From Guillardia theta CCMP2712 (taxonomy: Eukaryota > Cryptophyceae > Pyrenomonadales > Geminigeraceae), in assembly GCF_000315625.1 (NCBI RefSeq), contig NW_005434664.1, forward strand, positions 186,001-250,000: a stretch of 64,000 bases of DNA, written 5' to 3'. Below the pieces are notes generated by a model. It was given only the letters and a program-made list of their open reading frames with translations, did not search any database and was not told the DNA's origin. The position numbers and the translations under genes are program-made. How positions within the stretch are numbered: position 1 is the stretch's first letter; every line of letters begins with the position of its first letter. This document shows, in pieces, positions 42,801 through 52,814 of this stretch.

Positions 42801-45560
42801 CTCTTGTGACAAAACGATCTTCCTCCTCCTCCTCCTTCCCTCCTACCTTTCACTGCTTCCCGTCTCCCTCTTCCCTGCCTCCTCCTGCTTCCCTCCTCCC
42901 TCCCTCTCCCCTGCCTCCTCCCTCCTCGCCTTCCATCGTCCATCTGTTATCATGTCCATTCTTCCTCCTCTCACACGAGCTTACAGATCAGCACGACGGC
43001 GAGCGGCGATGGGAACAGTTGGGAAGGGATGACGCGGATGTTGAGCAGAGGAGGAGCAACGCGGTCGACGGCTTGTCAACTGTCGAGTTTGCGCGCGAAA
43101 TTGACAAGCTGTCAACTGCCAGCAGCAGCGCTCAGCAGGGTCAAACTGCCCAGCTGGACTCGAAAGGGATGCTGTCTTCCATGCTGTCTGAGTACGACCA
43201 CGACATCGAGGAAATCCTCCACCTCTACCTCAAGGATCCTCCGAGAAAGTCAGGAGGAGGATCAGTGGGGGGAGGAGGAAGAGGGGGAGGAGGGGGAGGA
43301 GGAGGAGGAGGAGGTGGTGGTGGTGGTGGAGGAGGAGCAGGAGGTGGAGGAGAATCGCCTCGACGCGAGACGGCAACGACACTGGGAGCAGGAGGGATCT
43401 CCGTGCCAGAGAAGATGCGCTCTCCGAGGAGGCAGAATACGCTGCGCGATCGCAACTCGTGGGAGGAGAAGGTGGAGCAGCTGATGTCTACAGTCGAGGG
43501 CCTCTCCGCCCAGACAGCCCGCCAGCTCCTTTCACACACGGAGGGGTCTCTGCGGCAGAGCATCCTGATAGCCCAAGACGCCATGGCGAACGTGGCGCAC
43601 GAGGAGAGCACGGCCTTCTCCTCGTCCTGCTTCTCCTCAATCTCCCGCCCCTCGGAGTTCGCGCTCATGTCCACCAGCTCCAGGGGGCAGCTGGGCGATG
43701 ACGTCATCAGCATGTCCCTGCTCCTCCAGCTCTCAGACATCTCCGACATGGCAGCGTTCTGCCGGGAGGTCAGAGCCGAGCTGAGCGCTGCGTGCCAGGT
43801 GGAGAAGTCAGACGTCCTGCTGAAGAACGTCAGGGCTGGCAGCGTCATCGTCGACTTCTACGTGCAAGGTCATGAGCAGGAGGACATGGTTCAGGTAGAG
43901 TCCTGCTGCTGCACCTTCTGCCCTGCACCCTCCCTCCCTCCATCTCTCTTGTGCCCTCTTCTTGCCCTTGTCCTCGACCTCCTCGTCCTCGTCCCAATCC
44001 TGTTCTTCGCCTCCTTCTCATCTCCTCCTCCCCTCCTCCTCCTTCTCTCTGCATTCACCTTCAACCTTCTCTTCATCATGAGATGATCCATACATCTTTC
44101 TCTCATCTCTCGCTCACGTCTCCTCTGCGACACCTCTGACTGATCGCTCTCCTCTCTCTTCACTTCTCCATCTCCCTTCTCTCCTCTCTTCCAACCTTCT
44201 CCTTCCAGCTGTTGAACGAGCAGCTCCAACATCCCAACAGTCGGCTCCGTCAGGGAAGGCACACTCGTCATGCTCTCAACTTCTTCCTCCTCGCACATGC
44301 CGCAAAGCCGCTGGCCAGCATGATGCAGACCGTCTCCCTCCCTCCTCCTCACCTGCTGGACCCGGACACACTCCTTCCTCTCCATCGCTGGACGGACGGG
44401 GTGAGTCCGAGGGCGACAAACCTGTGGGGCACTAGCAAGACGCAGGTCTACGAGGAGGGGAGGAGGCGGCGAGAGGAAGAGGAAGAGGAGAGGGAGAGTG
44501 ACCTTGGGAGCTTGCCGGACTCTAGCGATGACGGGAGAGGAGCGTGGGATAGGAGGGGGACAACAACCTCGGGTATGAGGATCAGGACAGCCCGTGGAGT
44601 CGCCGACATGAAGGGAGGAGGGGGAGGGAGGAGGAGGGGGGAGGAGAGAGGGAGCCAGCGTTGGAGCGGGATGCTGCGCTACCGGACAGACGAGCACGTG
44701 ATCATGCCGGGGTATCGGGCGAGCACAGGAGGCGTGAATGAGGTGAGAAACGTGATGAAATGTTCAGCTGGATGAGAGCTGGGTAGGAGGAGCATCCGGT
44801 GCTGGGGACGTTCGAGGTGGTACCGATGGAAGACGCTCCGATGGATGTTGTCAGGTGAAGGAAGGGGAGGAAAACAATCAGGAAGAGAAGGGGGAGGATG
44901 AGAAGAGAAGAGAGAGGAGTGGAGCAGACTATTACGAAGTGGGGAGAGGGATCACAGATATGAGAAGGATCAGTGGAGGGAGGAGGGAGCTAAAATATTG
45001 TATTGGCTTCAGGGGGGAGGAGGGAGGGGGGAGGAGGGGAGAGAAGAAACAGAGGAGAGGGGAGCGAGGAGCGAGGAGCGAGGAGGAGAAGGAAAAGAGG
45101 TGAATCAGATGGCAGGAAGCGAATCTGTGGGGAGATCTCGCGCATGCTCTTGCTGCCAGAGGACGGCTTTGAGCTTCTTCAGCTCCGCTCCATCGGTCGC
45201 CGTCGCCTGCGCGCGTCTGTCCTTCTTCACAAGCACGGGGACAGCAGCGGGGAGGAGCTGTGGAGGAAGATGAGGAAGCTGGTTCTTGCTGGAGGATGGG
45301 GTGAGAGCTGGTGATGACGAGCAAGGCAGATGATGGACGGCCGGTACATTCCCGCAGACAGAAGGCTGAGGTGAGGATGGGAGGAAGGAGGAAAAGGAGA
45401 GGGAGGAGGAGAGAATAGGTGGAGGGAAGAAACTTTGGGGCCAGGAGGCGAGTAGTAGGAGACTGCAGAGCTGAACGAGATCAATAGGTTCACGCTGCTG
45501 GATGACGCGGAGGGGAGGCAGCAGGAGGACGAGAACGGCAGGGAACTTTTTCTGCTCTGA
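39807..45560 (+). CDS. Very large low-complexity protein with Asp/His/Gln and Gly runs; contains an assembly gap
   Basis: Start MSRTKSSSSSDRR at 39807; exon 1 ends 40080, exon 2 starts 40194. Exons then give a charged coiled-coil head (KMRKALEHEMEEMQKIYQEF; SIDERLNEIDKQQSSEF), short segments such as LKEYLWMVKPEKFHKIAAM and HDMVEHLMELFLNSNDGLQ, then DDDDDDDDHHHHQQQQ and poly-His, poly-Gly (42199-42385) up to the N gap, a second poly-Gly (about 43250-43345), then KMRSPRRQNTLRDRNSWEEK, and a folded region FCREVRAELSAACQVEKSDV...VRAGSVIVDFYV continuing LLNEQLQHPNSRL. A related stretch follows (ICGEISRMLLLPEDGFELLQ). The last exon ends GRELFLL, TGA 45558-45560. The GSVIVDF pattern resembles a beta-strand core seen in algal surface proteins; this is inference. 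Exon joins near 45.3-45.5 kb and around the gap are unsure; two genes are possible. Confidence 0.5.
41605..42385. repeat. Trinucleotide-run region (GAT/CAT/CAG, GGA/GGT)
   Basis: 41605-41820 carries GAT then CAT/CAG runs; 42199-42226 and 42330-42385 are GGA runs. Several frames on both strands stay open only because of the repeats. Confidence 0.9.
42598..42697. other. Assembly gap (100 N)
   Basis: Exactly 100 N between AGTAGTAGTAG and AGGAGGAGG, the conventional placeholder for a gap of unknown size. It sits in GGT/GGA/AGC/AGT repeat DNA, which explains the failed assembly. Confidence 0.99.
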
Positions 45561-46153
45561 AAGAGAGCACAACAAAACTTTGAAGGATGTAATGAATTCA
45601 GGGAGCAAGGAGAGCAGTGGAGGTCGAGGATCGAAGGGTTGACTCGTGCTAGGGGAAAGAGGAAGGGAGGGCAGAGTGACTTCAGGAAGAGAGAAGATCA
45701 GGGCAGAAGGGGTGGGAGAATGGAAGAGGAGGCAGAGAGAGAGGGAGGAGGGAGGAGGGAGGATCCGAGTTGAGCGGGCTTCAGCAGCCATCAGGGATGA
45801 CTGAGCAGTCGATACCGTGCGAGCCCTGGAGGAGGAGAGCGTAAGGGCGAGAGCGGCTGCTGGTTGTGGAGGAGATTTACCTTGAGCTCATGAGCAGGGG
45901 GCGTCAAAGCGCCTGTCACTCTGTTCCTCTTGGTCTTATACATGGTGATCTGCACGTGGATATCAGAAGCGAGGAGGGAGCATGTAGGAAAGAAGGGAGG
46001 GCAGAAGAGAGGAAGGAGGAAGAACGACAGAGGGAGGAGGGCAGGGGAGAAGAGAGGAAGGAGGAAGAACGACAGAGGAAGGAGGGGAGGGGAGAAGAGA
46101 GGAGGAAACGTGGGGGAAGGGGGGGGGGAGGCGAGAGAAGCGATTGGGGTGCA
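45561..46153. repeat. Purine-rich intergenic tract
   Basis: 45960-46130 is almost all purine on the plus strand, with about three copies of a GGAAGGAGGAAGAACGACAGAGG-type unit. No gene is seen. It lies between the convergent ends of the low-complexity gene and the leftward secreted-protein gene. Confidence 0.7.
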
Positions 46154-47606
46154 CTAGAATGAGGAGGAGAAACTTTCCTGTCGCTTCATCAGCAGATCGA
46201 CGTTGTTCCTAGCGGCGATGACCTGGAAGGAGAACGACGAATGAGACACACGACGCATCGCATGTGAAGATTAGTCAGGAAGAAGAAGATGATGAGAGGG
46301 AGAGAGGAAGAAAAGATTCGATTCAGAGGAGCGAGGGAGGACAGAGGGAAGGTGGAAGAAATTCTGAGGAGATACGGAGGAAGCAACAAGTACAAAGCAG
46401 GGAGGAGGCCACAAGTGAAGCACAGAGGAGGCGGCTGTTACCTGAATGCATTTCCTCCTTGTTCCTCGAGGGATTGGAGTAGGAGAGCCGTGCTTGTCTA
46501 GGATGGTGTGGCCAGTTTGCGAGCAGAAGTCTGCGAGAGGTTCAGGTGAGAAGGGAGGGGCAAGAGGAGAGGTAGAGCAGGACAAGAGCTCAGATGTGGG
46601 CCAGGGTAGAGGACAGAAGGAGGAGGCAGTCGGCGAATGAGGTCGAAGGTGGACAACAGAGGGCTACAGATCAAGTCTAGCAGCAGCAGCAGCAGCAGCA
46701 GCAGGAAGGTGAATGAACATGATGAAGATGACGGTGATGACCGTGAAGGGGAGGAGGAGGGTCGGGAGGGAGTACAACACAACTCACCGTCATACAACTT
46801 CGAGTCCATGTTCAGATCTCGATGGTACTTGACTCCTGTTGGAAACTTCAAATCTTCCACTCATCGTCCTGCCCCCCTCCCCCCTCCCCCTCCCTCCCTC
46901 CCTCCCTCCCTCCCCTCCCCTCCCTCCCTCCCTCAGACTTTACCGACAGCACGCATCAAGTGTTCCACACAGTCTCTCAGCTGCCTCCCACTCAAGTCTC
47001 TCCCGGCACCTGAAGGGCAGCCGTCAACCCTCCCTCAAGGCAGCTCTCTCTCTCACAGAATTCCCATGGTGTTCTTGTGTAGTTGGCATTCCGATCCCAT
47101 TCTCGTGAGAGATCGTTGACGAGAATCCATGCCGTATGCTTCTCGACCGGCTCCTGGACGCTCAGGGACTTTCTCCCTTCCCTCATCGCGCTGCTCCGAC
47201 TTTCACTGGCCCTCCTCTCCTCCTCGCTGGCGAGCTTGAGCTCGTGGAGGTATTGGTTCAATTTGGATGTTCCCCGCCGAATATTCACGTCCCTCTGAGC
47301 ACGAGGCCTTGATTGCGATTGCAGGAGATGGAGTAGAGCCTCTCCCTTGTTGCCTGTCAGCATAGCCCATTCTTCGATCATCTTGGGATTCGATTTGTAC
47401 AGCTGCTGTACGTCCTTGAGAGCTGAGCCCATCAATGCCCCATCCCCTTGCAGCATCACACGCTTGCCGGTTGAGGACGTATCCTCTACTAGGGCGTCTT
47501 TAGCCACCAACATCAGGGCAGCAACAAACATGAAAGCACTTGCTATTGACAACCCTGATCGAATACGAGCAGTTCCCGAGCGAAACCTCACATGCGAACA
47601 GAGCAT
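46154..47606 (-). CDS. Hypothetical signal-anchor or secreted protein (259 aa)
   Basis: Four exons in phase: 47606-47057, 46859-46788, 46530-46442, 46222-46154 (780 nt). After a basic head (MLCSHVRFRSGTARIRSG) comes one hydrophobic helix (SIASAFMFVAALMLVA), a signal anchor or uncleaved signal. The outer part is helical (MIEEWAMLTGNKGEALLHLL; LNQYLHELKLASEEERR), then KHTAWILVNDLSREW, NYTRTPWEF, DLKFPTGVKYHRDL and ILDKHGSPTPIPRGTRRK, ending KRQESFSSSF. One sequon (NYT). The frame extends upstream of the chosen ATG to 47765, but the hydrophobic helix sits best behind the internal start. No family is recognised. Intron 1 carries a GGGA/CCCT array (46870-46935). Confidence 0.55.
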
Positions 47607-48745
47607 GGCGGAGGGTGTGTTGTTTTGGCGAGACTCACAGCATTCTATGCCTTGTTGTTGATGTTCAGCAGCAGAGACTGTCGCGCTACTGCATTCAATG
47701 TCTGCAGTGTCTTCGCGTACAACGAGCGGGTGATCGTTGTTTTCGTTCCAGGGCATCTCGCACACAAAAACCTGACGAGTCTCACGAGAACAAGGGGAGA
47801 TAACGAGGAAGAGACAAGTCAGATGTTATGCAACAAGACAAGTCAGATCTTGTCCTCTTCCCCCAACCTTGACCTTCTCCACCCCTACTGCGCTGCCATC
47901 GCCCGCCGCTATCTTCCCAAAATATGTCAACGGTTATTTTTTGTAACCGTATCATTCGTTTGACGTTACAAATCTACTTGAGGACGTTACATTTATCGTA
48001 GCGGTGCTAATTTGGGCATGGCAAGCGATGCGGGAAGCAGGATGCAGGAGGAGGAGGGAGGTGGGGGGAGAGAGACGGCCAAGGAGGAGGATAGAGGCAG
48101 ATAGATAGAGGAGAAGCATAGAGATAGATAGATAGTGATAGACGTACACATCGATTATGACAGAATGCAAAATGCAAAAAACAGAGAGACAGATTAACAA
48201 GGGAAACTGAAGTTGGGATACCGCAGCGACAGGAAGACGAAGAACATGGAGGAAGGCATTGGCGATTTTAGCTAGATTTAGAGGCGTCGTCGAAGGAGTG
48301 AAGTATCTTGTTCTGATTGCACTGGCTCAAATGACTGCCGTGACTCTTCAACCTGGATTTGTTCAGAAGGGAGAGAGGAAGTTTGTTGGATCATATGAAT
48401 AGACAGATGAATGGCAGGAGATAGAGCAAAGTCACTTGCGATCAAAAACCAATCTAGGCGTTGAAGGGGTAGTACCGATGAAAGATCCGTATGATTGCTA
48501 TTATGCGCAATGTGCCTTCCTGAGATGGAAAAATCTACGGGATCATCCTGTATTTTCAGAAATCAACACACTTCTAGCCGTGGGAAGCACTCCTGACAAT
48601 TAGCCCCTCTTCTCGAAGATTTTCTTTTAGCTGCAAGCACTGAGATCGTCCTCTGACGCTGCTGCAGGCTTAACATGTTCACGGACTTGTGCTTCTTCTC
48701 AATCGACAAGCACTTGGGCATCAACTGTGAGCAAGACTTGTTGTA
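47607..48745. other. Intergenic, GATA-rich, no gene recognised
   Basis: 48100-48150 has clustered GATA units. The DNA between is AT-balanced with no long coding frame on either strand. A possible upstream exon for the Lys-tailed protein may lie at about 48660-48730. Confidence 0.4.
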
Positions 48746-48776
48746 TCGTCTGTTTGCATGATGTGGTGTTGCGCAG

Positions 48777-49031
48777 ATGCTGATGGGGGCATCAATCTTT
48801 CTGGACATAACGGCTATGTCCGGGATTGCACCAGTCTCGGGCCAGACGTTCCACCTGAAGCTGGTCTGTCCCCTTGTCATGCAGCTGAGCGCACTGAACG
48901 CGTTTGCAGGAGCAATGACCCTCTTGCCTCTCTCTGGCGTGAAGACAGCGAAAGGGAAGGGCAAGGCTGCCAAGGGCGCTAAGGCGGCAGCCAAGAGTGG
49001 GCCAACATCGTTCTACGCTGGGATGCAGTGA
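48777..49031 (+). CDS. Small membrane protein with Lys/Ala/Gly tail, copy 1 (84 aa in this exon)
   Basis: Exon preceded by a good acceptor (GTTGCGCAG/ATGCTG). It has two short hydrophobic segments (ASIFLDITAMSGIAPV; LVCPLVMQLSALNAFAGAM), then a basic tail KTAKGKGKAAKGAKAAAK and FYAGMQ, stop 49029-49031. Upstream, TCAACT/GTGAGC could be the donor of a first exon, giving phase 0 with this frame. No family is recognised. An overlapping frame (48758-48982) in the same place is probably a shadow. Copy 2 lies inverted at 55586-55840 with one residue changed (Met3 to Thr). Confidence 0.5.
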   Translation: MLMGASIFLDITAMSGIAPVSGQTFHLKLVCPLVMQLSALNAFAGAMTLLPLSGVKTAKGKGKAAKGAKAAAKSGPTSFYAGMQ

Positions 49032-49526
49032 AGGGCGAGCATGAAGAAGGGTGTGTTTGTTAGATAGCTTGAATATTGTTTGTATGAAGTGTTGTGTTGT
49101 GCGATGCGGGGTGCGCTGGATTAGACGATAAGTGGAAGCATCGTCGGACTCTGCTGCAAAACCAGTCGCACTGCATACTTGACATCCCATGTGGCGATGA
49201 CATATCGGGATGCTCAATCCAGTCCGTGAGATGCACCTGCCACACTCTTTCGACCTCTTGAGCACAAGCAACAGCAAGCAGGGAAACATATCCGTGCGAC
49301 GATGTCAGCCCACCAGTTAAGATGTACGATCGACTTGATGTCACAAGTCCGATCTCAGGCCGTCAGGCATCGCACTCAACACGAAGGGACAAGGATTGTC
49401 GATCAATGGTGTATCGGTCACGGGCGAATGTCACACTCAGTCAACGATGTCTTGCCTGTATTGTACTAGACTGAGTAAGCTCTCTCAGCATAAGACCGTC
49501 ATGCGTTGATGCTGAGCTACCAAGCT

Positions 49527-49719
49527 TCCGCTGCAGTCGTCACATCTTGAAACGATCCTCCAGCCATACAGCACCACTTCCTCCTCATCGGCCTTCCTCG
49601 CTCCTCCCCGGGCTCAAGAAGGGACGACAGGGGAGGACGAGCGCGAGCTGGCGGATCAACACTATGTTTGCGGAGTCCTTCGAGGACAACGTGACGGCGG
49701 GGGCACTGGAGTGGTAAGA
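49527..49719. pseudogene. Chimeric remnant of two opposed family genes
   Basis: 49527-49605 (minus) is the C-terminal end of a subfamily-1 gene, matching the end of the copy at 54762-55100. Directly abutting at about 49606, 49608-49719 (plus) is the C-terminal end of a subfamily-2 gene (GLKKGRQGRTSASWR...FAESFED), with a 3-nt AAC insertion. The head halves of both genes are missing. A deletion between the two head-to-head genes explains the junction. Confidence 0.7.
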
Positions 49720-49829
49720 GCGAGCGGGGCTGGGTAGGAGCTGAGGAGGCGATATCATCCGAGAATGGAGGATGCGTAGAATACTGTAAATAATAAACCC
49801 ATCGTACAGAGAAAACTAGTGTTAAACTT

Positions 49830-50300
49830 TAAGGCAGTTCAGCGTAGTAATGCATAGTTTTTCATCAGGACGTTGACGAGCCTGACCTTTGCGGACGATG
49901 TCAGCAATTGTTTCAAGCATCACGTCGACAGTCGGAGTGGTAACTTTGTGCTGATTCAAGACGACTTGGTTCAAGTGACGCAGATCACAACAAAGCGATA
50001 ACTGTTGGGATTAGTCGGGGAGCGTGGATCACTTGGACGTCGAGAAAACAAGACCCGAAAACCAAATTCGCTCTCGAGCATGGACGAGATTGTTGCTTGA
50101 AGTTCGCCCTCGAGGTGAAGGCCGGGCTTGAGATGTAAGCTGGAGATCAGTCGGCAGATCGTCGACCAAGACGTCAGCAAATCCCGCACACAGGTCCTTA
50201 GCAAGTTGAGCAGGAATGGTCGAGAGTGGCTGGGCTGGATCCGGGAGGCATGAGCGTCGGTAAGAGAAACTGTTGTCACTGACAGAACTGATTCCTTGAA
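49830..50300 (-). mobile_element. Decayed Ty3/gypsy-like reverse transcriptase fragment
   Basis: On the minus strand the pieces FADVLVDDLPTDL, then NPNSYRFVV followed after a one-base shift by CDLRHLNQVVLNQHKVTTP and VDVMLETIADIVRKGQ, match the start of gypsy-type RT domains (DVF-DLP then YRFVVDLRxLN). At least two frameshifts and missing finger/palm parts show it is dead. It is an unmatched insert in the left palindrome arm. No LTRs or integrase are recognised. Confidence 0.6.
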
Positions 50301-51197
50301 GGGCACCTGGTGCTCCAGGCAGGCTGAGCGGCGGGGATCCACGGGCACCAGACGAGTCGACGAGCACCTCGAGTCGCTATCCACGAGTAGCGCAACTATC
50401 CACGATGGCCAGTGCGACAGTGTCAAGCCTCCTCGACTCTCCTGATTGGCCTCGTATGATTTTTAACTTAACTTTGAGTAAACACTACCGAATGAAAGGA
50501 GTTGCTGATCCATCTGCTGATCCATCCTCGGATGCACGCCTAGCTAGCAGTGGCGATCTGGCTAGTCAATGATTCTGATGAGTGATACTTTTAGTCAACT
50601 GTTTGACGGTATTCGGGGACTCACGAGTTTTACTACATACAGGGTTGACCACCTCGAATCGTGACGTGACTCTGATACCAGCACCCTCTTCGTAAGATCT
50701 TTCAAGGCTAGACTGCACTCGAAGGGGGGGATTCGTCGAAACTGATCTCAACCCAGCCATCATGAGACGCTGAAAGGAAAGCACCTCTATCAAACGATGA
50801 GGTCTACCCGGCCAGTCGCCTCAAACGTGACACACAGCCCCGTAACTTGGGATAGACTTTACTCCCTTCCACGAAACGTCACGTTCCGCCTTGGCCCGCA
50901 GATCTCAACCCAGCCATTACGAGCCAATGAGAGAAAAGCAGCTCTAACAAACGGTGAGGTCTACCCGGCCACACTCGCTCTCCCGACGTGCTGCTGCCTG
51001 GCCTTACAGGCGATCGACCGACTGGTATCGTGACTCTCGTAGCTGTTGGCCGAACCGCCGTGACATTAGGCCCCCGCATCTCCTCGTTTATAATACCTTT
51101 TACATGCATGTTCCTCCGCCCCCTTGCATCGTAGAGCCTTCATATCAGACCCCTACGCTCCTGCTCCGACAGCAGCAGCCCCCCGCACCGCTGACCC

Positions 51198-51563
51198 ATG
51201 CCCTGCTCCGTCTCCCTCGTCGACCTCTCCCTCTCCCGCGCCCTCCCTCCCTCTCGTCCCCGCCCTTCCCTCAAGCTCTCTCCCGCTCAGCAGGCCTTCG
51301 TCGACGCCCACAGGCCCTCGGGCAGCCGGATGGAGGAGGAGCTGCCGGCGGGGGCAGTGAGAGTGAAGTCGGGAGGGGAGGGGGTGATGGCGGGAGTGAT
51401 GGAGGCGAGGAGGCGAGGCGTGCGGGTATCAGCGGAGGACATCGGGGAGGAGCGAGGAGGGCCGATGGAAGGGAGGAGGCTTATGCTGGCAAGCAAGAAG
51501 AGCTTGGGGGCAAGGGGGTCGTTCAAGGATGTGACGGAGGCAGCGGGGGCGTGGAGGACCTGA
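51198..51563 (+). CDS. LSPAQQAFVDAH-family small protein, subfamily 1 (121 aa)
   Basis: Starts MPCSVSLVDLSLSRALPPSR; core LSPAQQAFVDAHRPSGSR, then EELPAGAVRVKSGGEGVMAG, VMEARRRGVRVSAEDIGEER and GSFKDVTEAAGAWRT. No signal peptide or membrane segment. The amphipathic helices and conserved SF-DVT end recur in all copies. The upstream 400 bp, with TTTATAATACC and a CCGGGTAGACC-type repeat, is shared with copies at 52455 and 57232. Not a known family to me; role unknown. Confidence 0.6.
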   Translation: MPCSVSLVDLSLSRALPPSRPRPSLKLSPAQQAFVDAHRPSGSRMEEELPAGAVRVKSGGEGVMAGVMEARRRGVRVSAEDIGEERGGPMEGRRLMLASKKSLGARGSFKDVTEAAGAWRT

Positions 51564-52036
51564 AGCAGAATGAACTCAGGAGATTCAATAGGTGTATGTG
51601 TATAAGCGGGGAGTAAAATGGGTTTCTAGGAATAAACGATGATATAGGAATTGTTTCCCGCATTATATTGTTTGATGGCTGCTGAAGTGAAAATGTTAAT
51701 GTGGGTTTTCATGTCTAAAAGTACAGACTACCATTGCTGCGATTCTTTGATATGGACGGAAGTTTGCTTTGTCGCCACATTACATCACACTGAGTGAGTG
51801 GCTTTGCATTCTCGTATGTACTCATTGCACCATATGAGAACATGATGCGTTTTCAGAGCACAAATCCTTCATCTGCACATTAGTCTGTCATTCGTGTTTC
51901 CACATGATGTTATGAGTTTGAAATCACTACGACATGCCCTAATTGATATTTTGATGAACAATTGCTATGATCTTATTCTGGTCTAACCTCGTCTTGACGA
52001 GTCAACAAGCTCCCCACAATCGCATTCTGTGCATCT

Positions 52037-52219
52037 TTACATGCTTCGCAAGCCCGAGGGCTTGTTGGCGTCGACGAAGGCCTGCTGAGCGGGAGAGAGA
52101 TCGAGACTCGCGCCGATTCGCCGGTAAGCTGCATGAAATTCTCCGCATTCTAAGAGCTCATCAGCTCCGTTTTCCTCGCTCCCCGACTCTTCAACTGCCA
52201 CGCATGCTGCCACTGCCAT
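52037..52219 (-). pseudogene. Truncated family copy at the palindrome centre
   Basis: The minus frame contains LSPAQQAFVDANKPSG joined to an unrelated head (EENGADELLECGEFHAAYRR). The C-terminal half is missing. It sits in the 0.9-kb spacer between the palindrome arms, close to the symmetry centre. Confidence 0.55.
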
Positions 52220-52454
52220 CCTATTGCTACCTTGAGAGCGTTCTCTTCCTCATCTCTCCCGACCGAGGCTCCTCTCCCTCCAGCCCCTACCTGCTCCTGG
52301 CAAGCTGCTTTACAAACCAAGTACGGTTGATCGCTCTATGGTTGTTTATTCCTTCAAGCCCTATATACTCGCCCCCCATTCGCAAACACACAAATACACC
52401 TATTGTACATCCCGCTCGCCTTGTCTCCCTGACTCGCCTGGCATTTGCCTCGCC

Positions 52455-52814
52455 TCAGCTCATCCACGCCCCCGCTGCCTCCGTCACATCCTTGAACGAC
52501 CCCCGTGATCGCTTCCCGCTCCCAACCATGAGCCTCCTCCCTTCCATCGGCCCTCCTCGCTCCTCCCCGATGTCCTCCGCTGATACCCGCACGCCTCGCC
52601 TCCTCGCCTCCATCACTCCCGCCATCACCCCCTCCCCTCCCGACTTCATTCTCACTGCCCCCGCCGGCAGCTCCTCCTCCATCCGGCTGCCCGAGGGCCT
52701 GTGGGCGTCGACGAAGGCCTGCTGAGCGGGAGAGAGCTTGAGGGAAGGGCGGGGACGAGAGGGAGGGAGGGCGCGGGAGAGGGAGAGGTCGACGAGGGAG
52801 ACGGAGCAGGGCAT
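52455..52814 (-). CDS. LSPAQQAFVDAH-family small protein, subfamily 1 (119 aa)
   Basis: Mirror copy of the 51198 gene. Differs mainly in the variable insert before GSFKDVTEAAGAW (LMVGSGKRSR) and one Val-to-Met. Upstream promoter-like DNA to 53490 matches the other copies and contains a 175-bp tandem duplication of the CCGGGTAGAC...GGCGGAACGTG segment. Confidence 0.6.
   Translation of the reverse strand: MPCSVSLVDLSLSRALPPSRPRPSLKLSPAQQAFVDAHRPSGSRMEEELPAGAVRMKSGGEGVMAGVMEARRRGVRVSAEDIGEERGGPMEGRRLMVGSGKRSRGSFKDVTEAAGAWMS

Larger units (their letters stand above)
48746..51563 (+). repeat. Left arm of an imperfect palindrome
   Basis: Three blocks each match the reverse complement of the right arm in mirror order: 48746-49605 with 55015-55872; 49608-49815 with 54050-54262; 50567-51560 with 52455-53490. 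Identity by eye is about 93-98%. Between the first two blocks this arm lacks about 750 bp (54.26-55.01 kb) present in the right arm. Unmatched inserts are 49.82-50.57 (retroelement remnant) on this side. Confidence 0.85.

Noticed and set aside
45105-45791. 228-codon minus frame
   Set aside because: Antisense to coding exons of the low-complexity gene and to purine-rich DNA; Pro/Ser/Leu bias is the mirror of that DNA.
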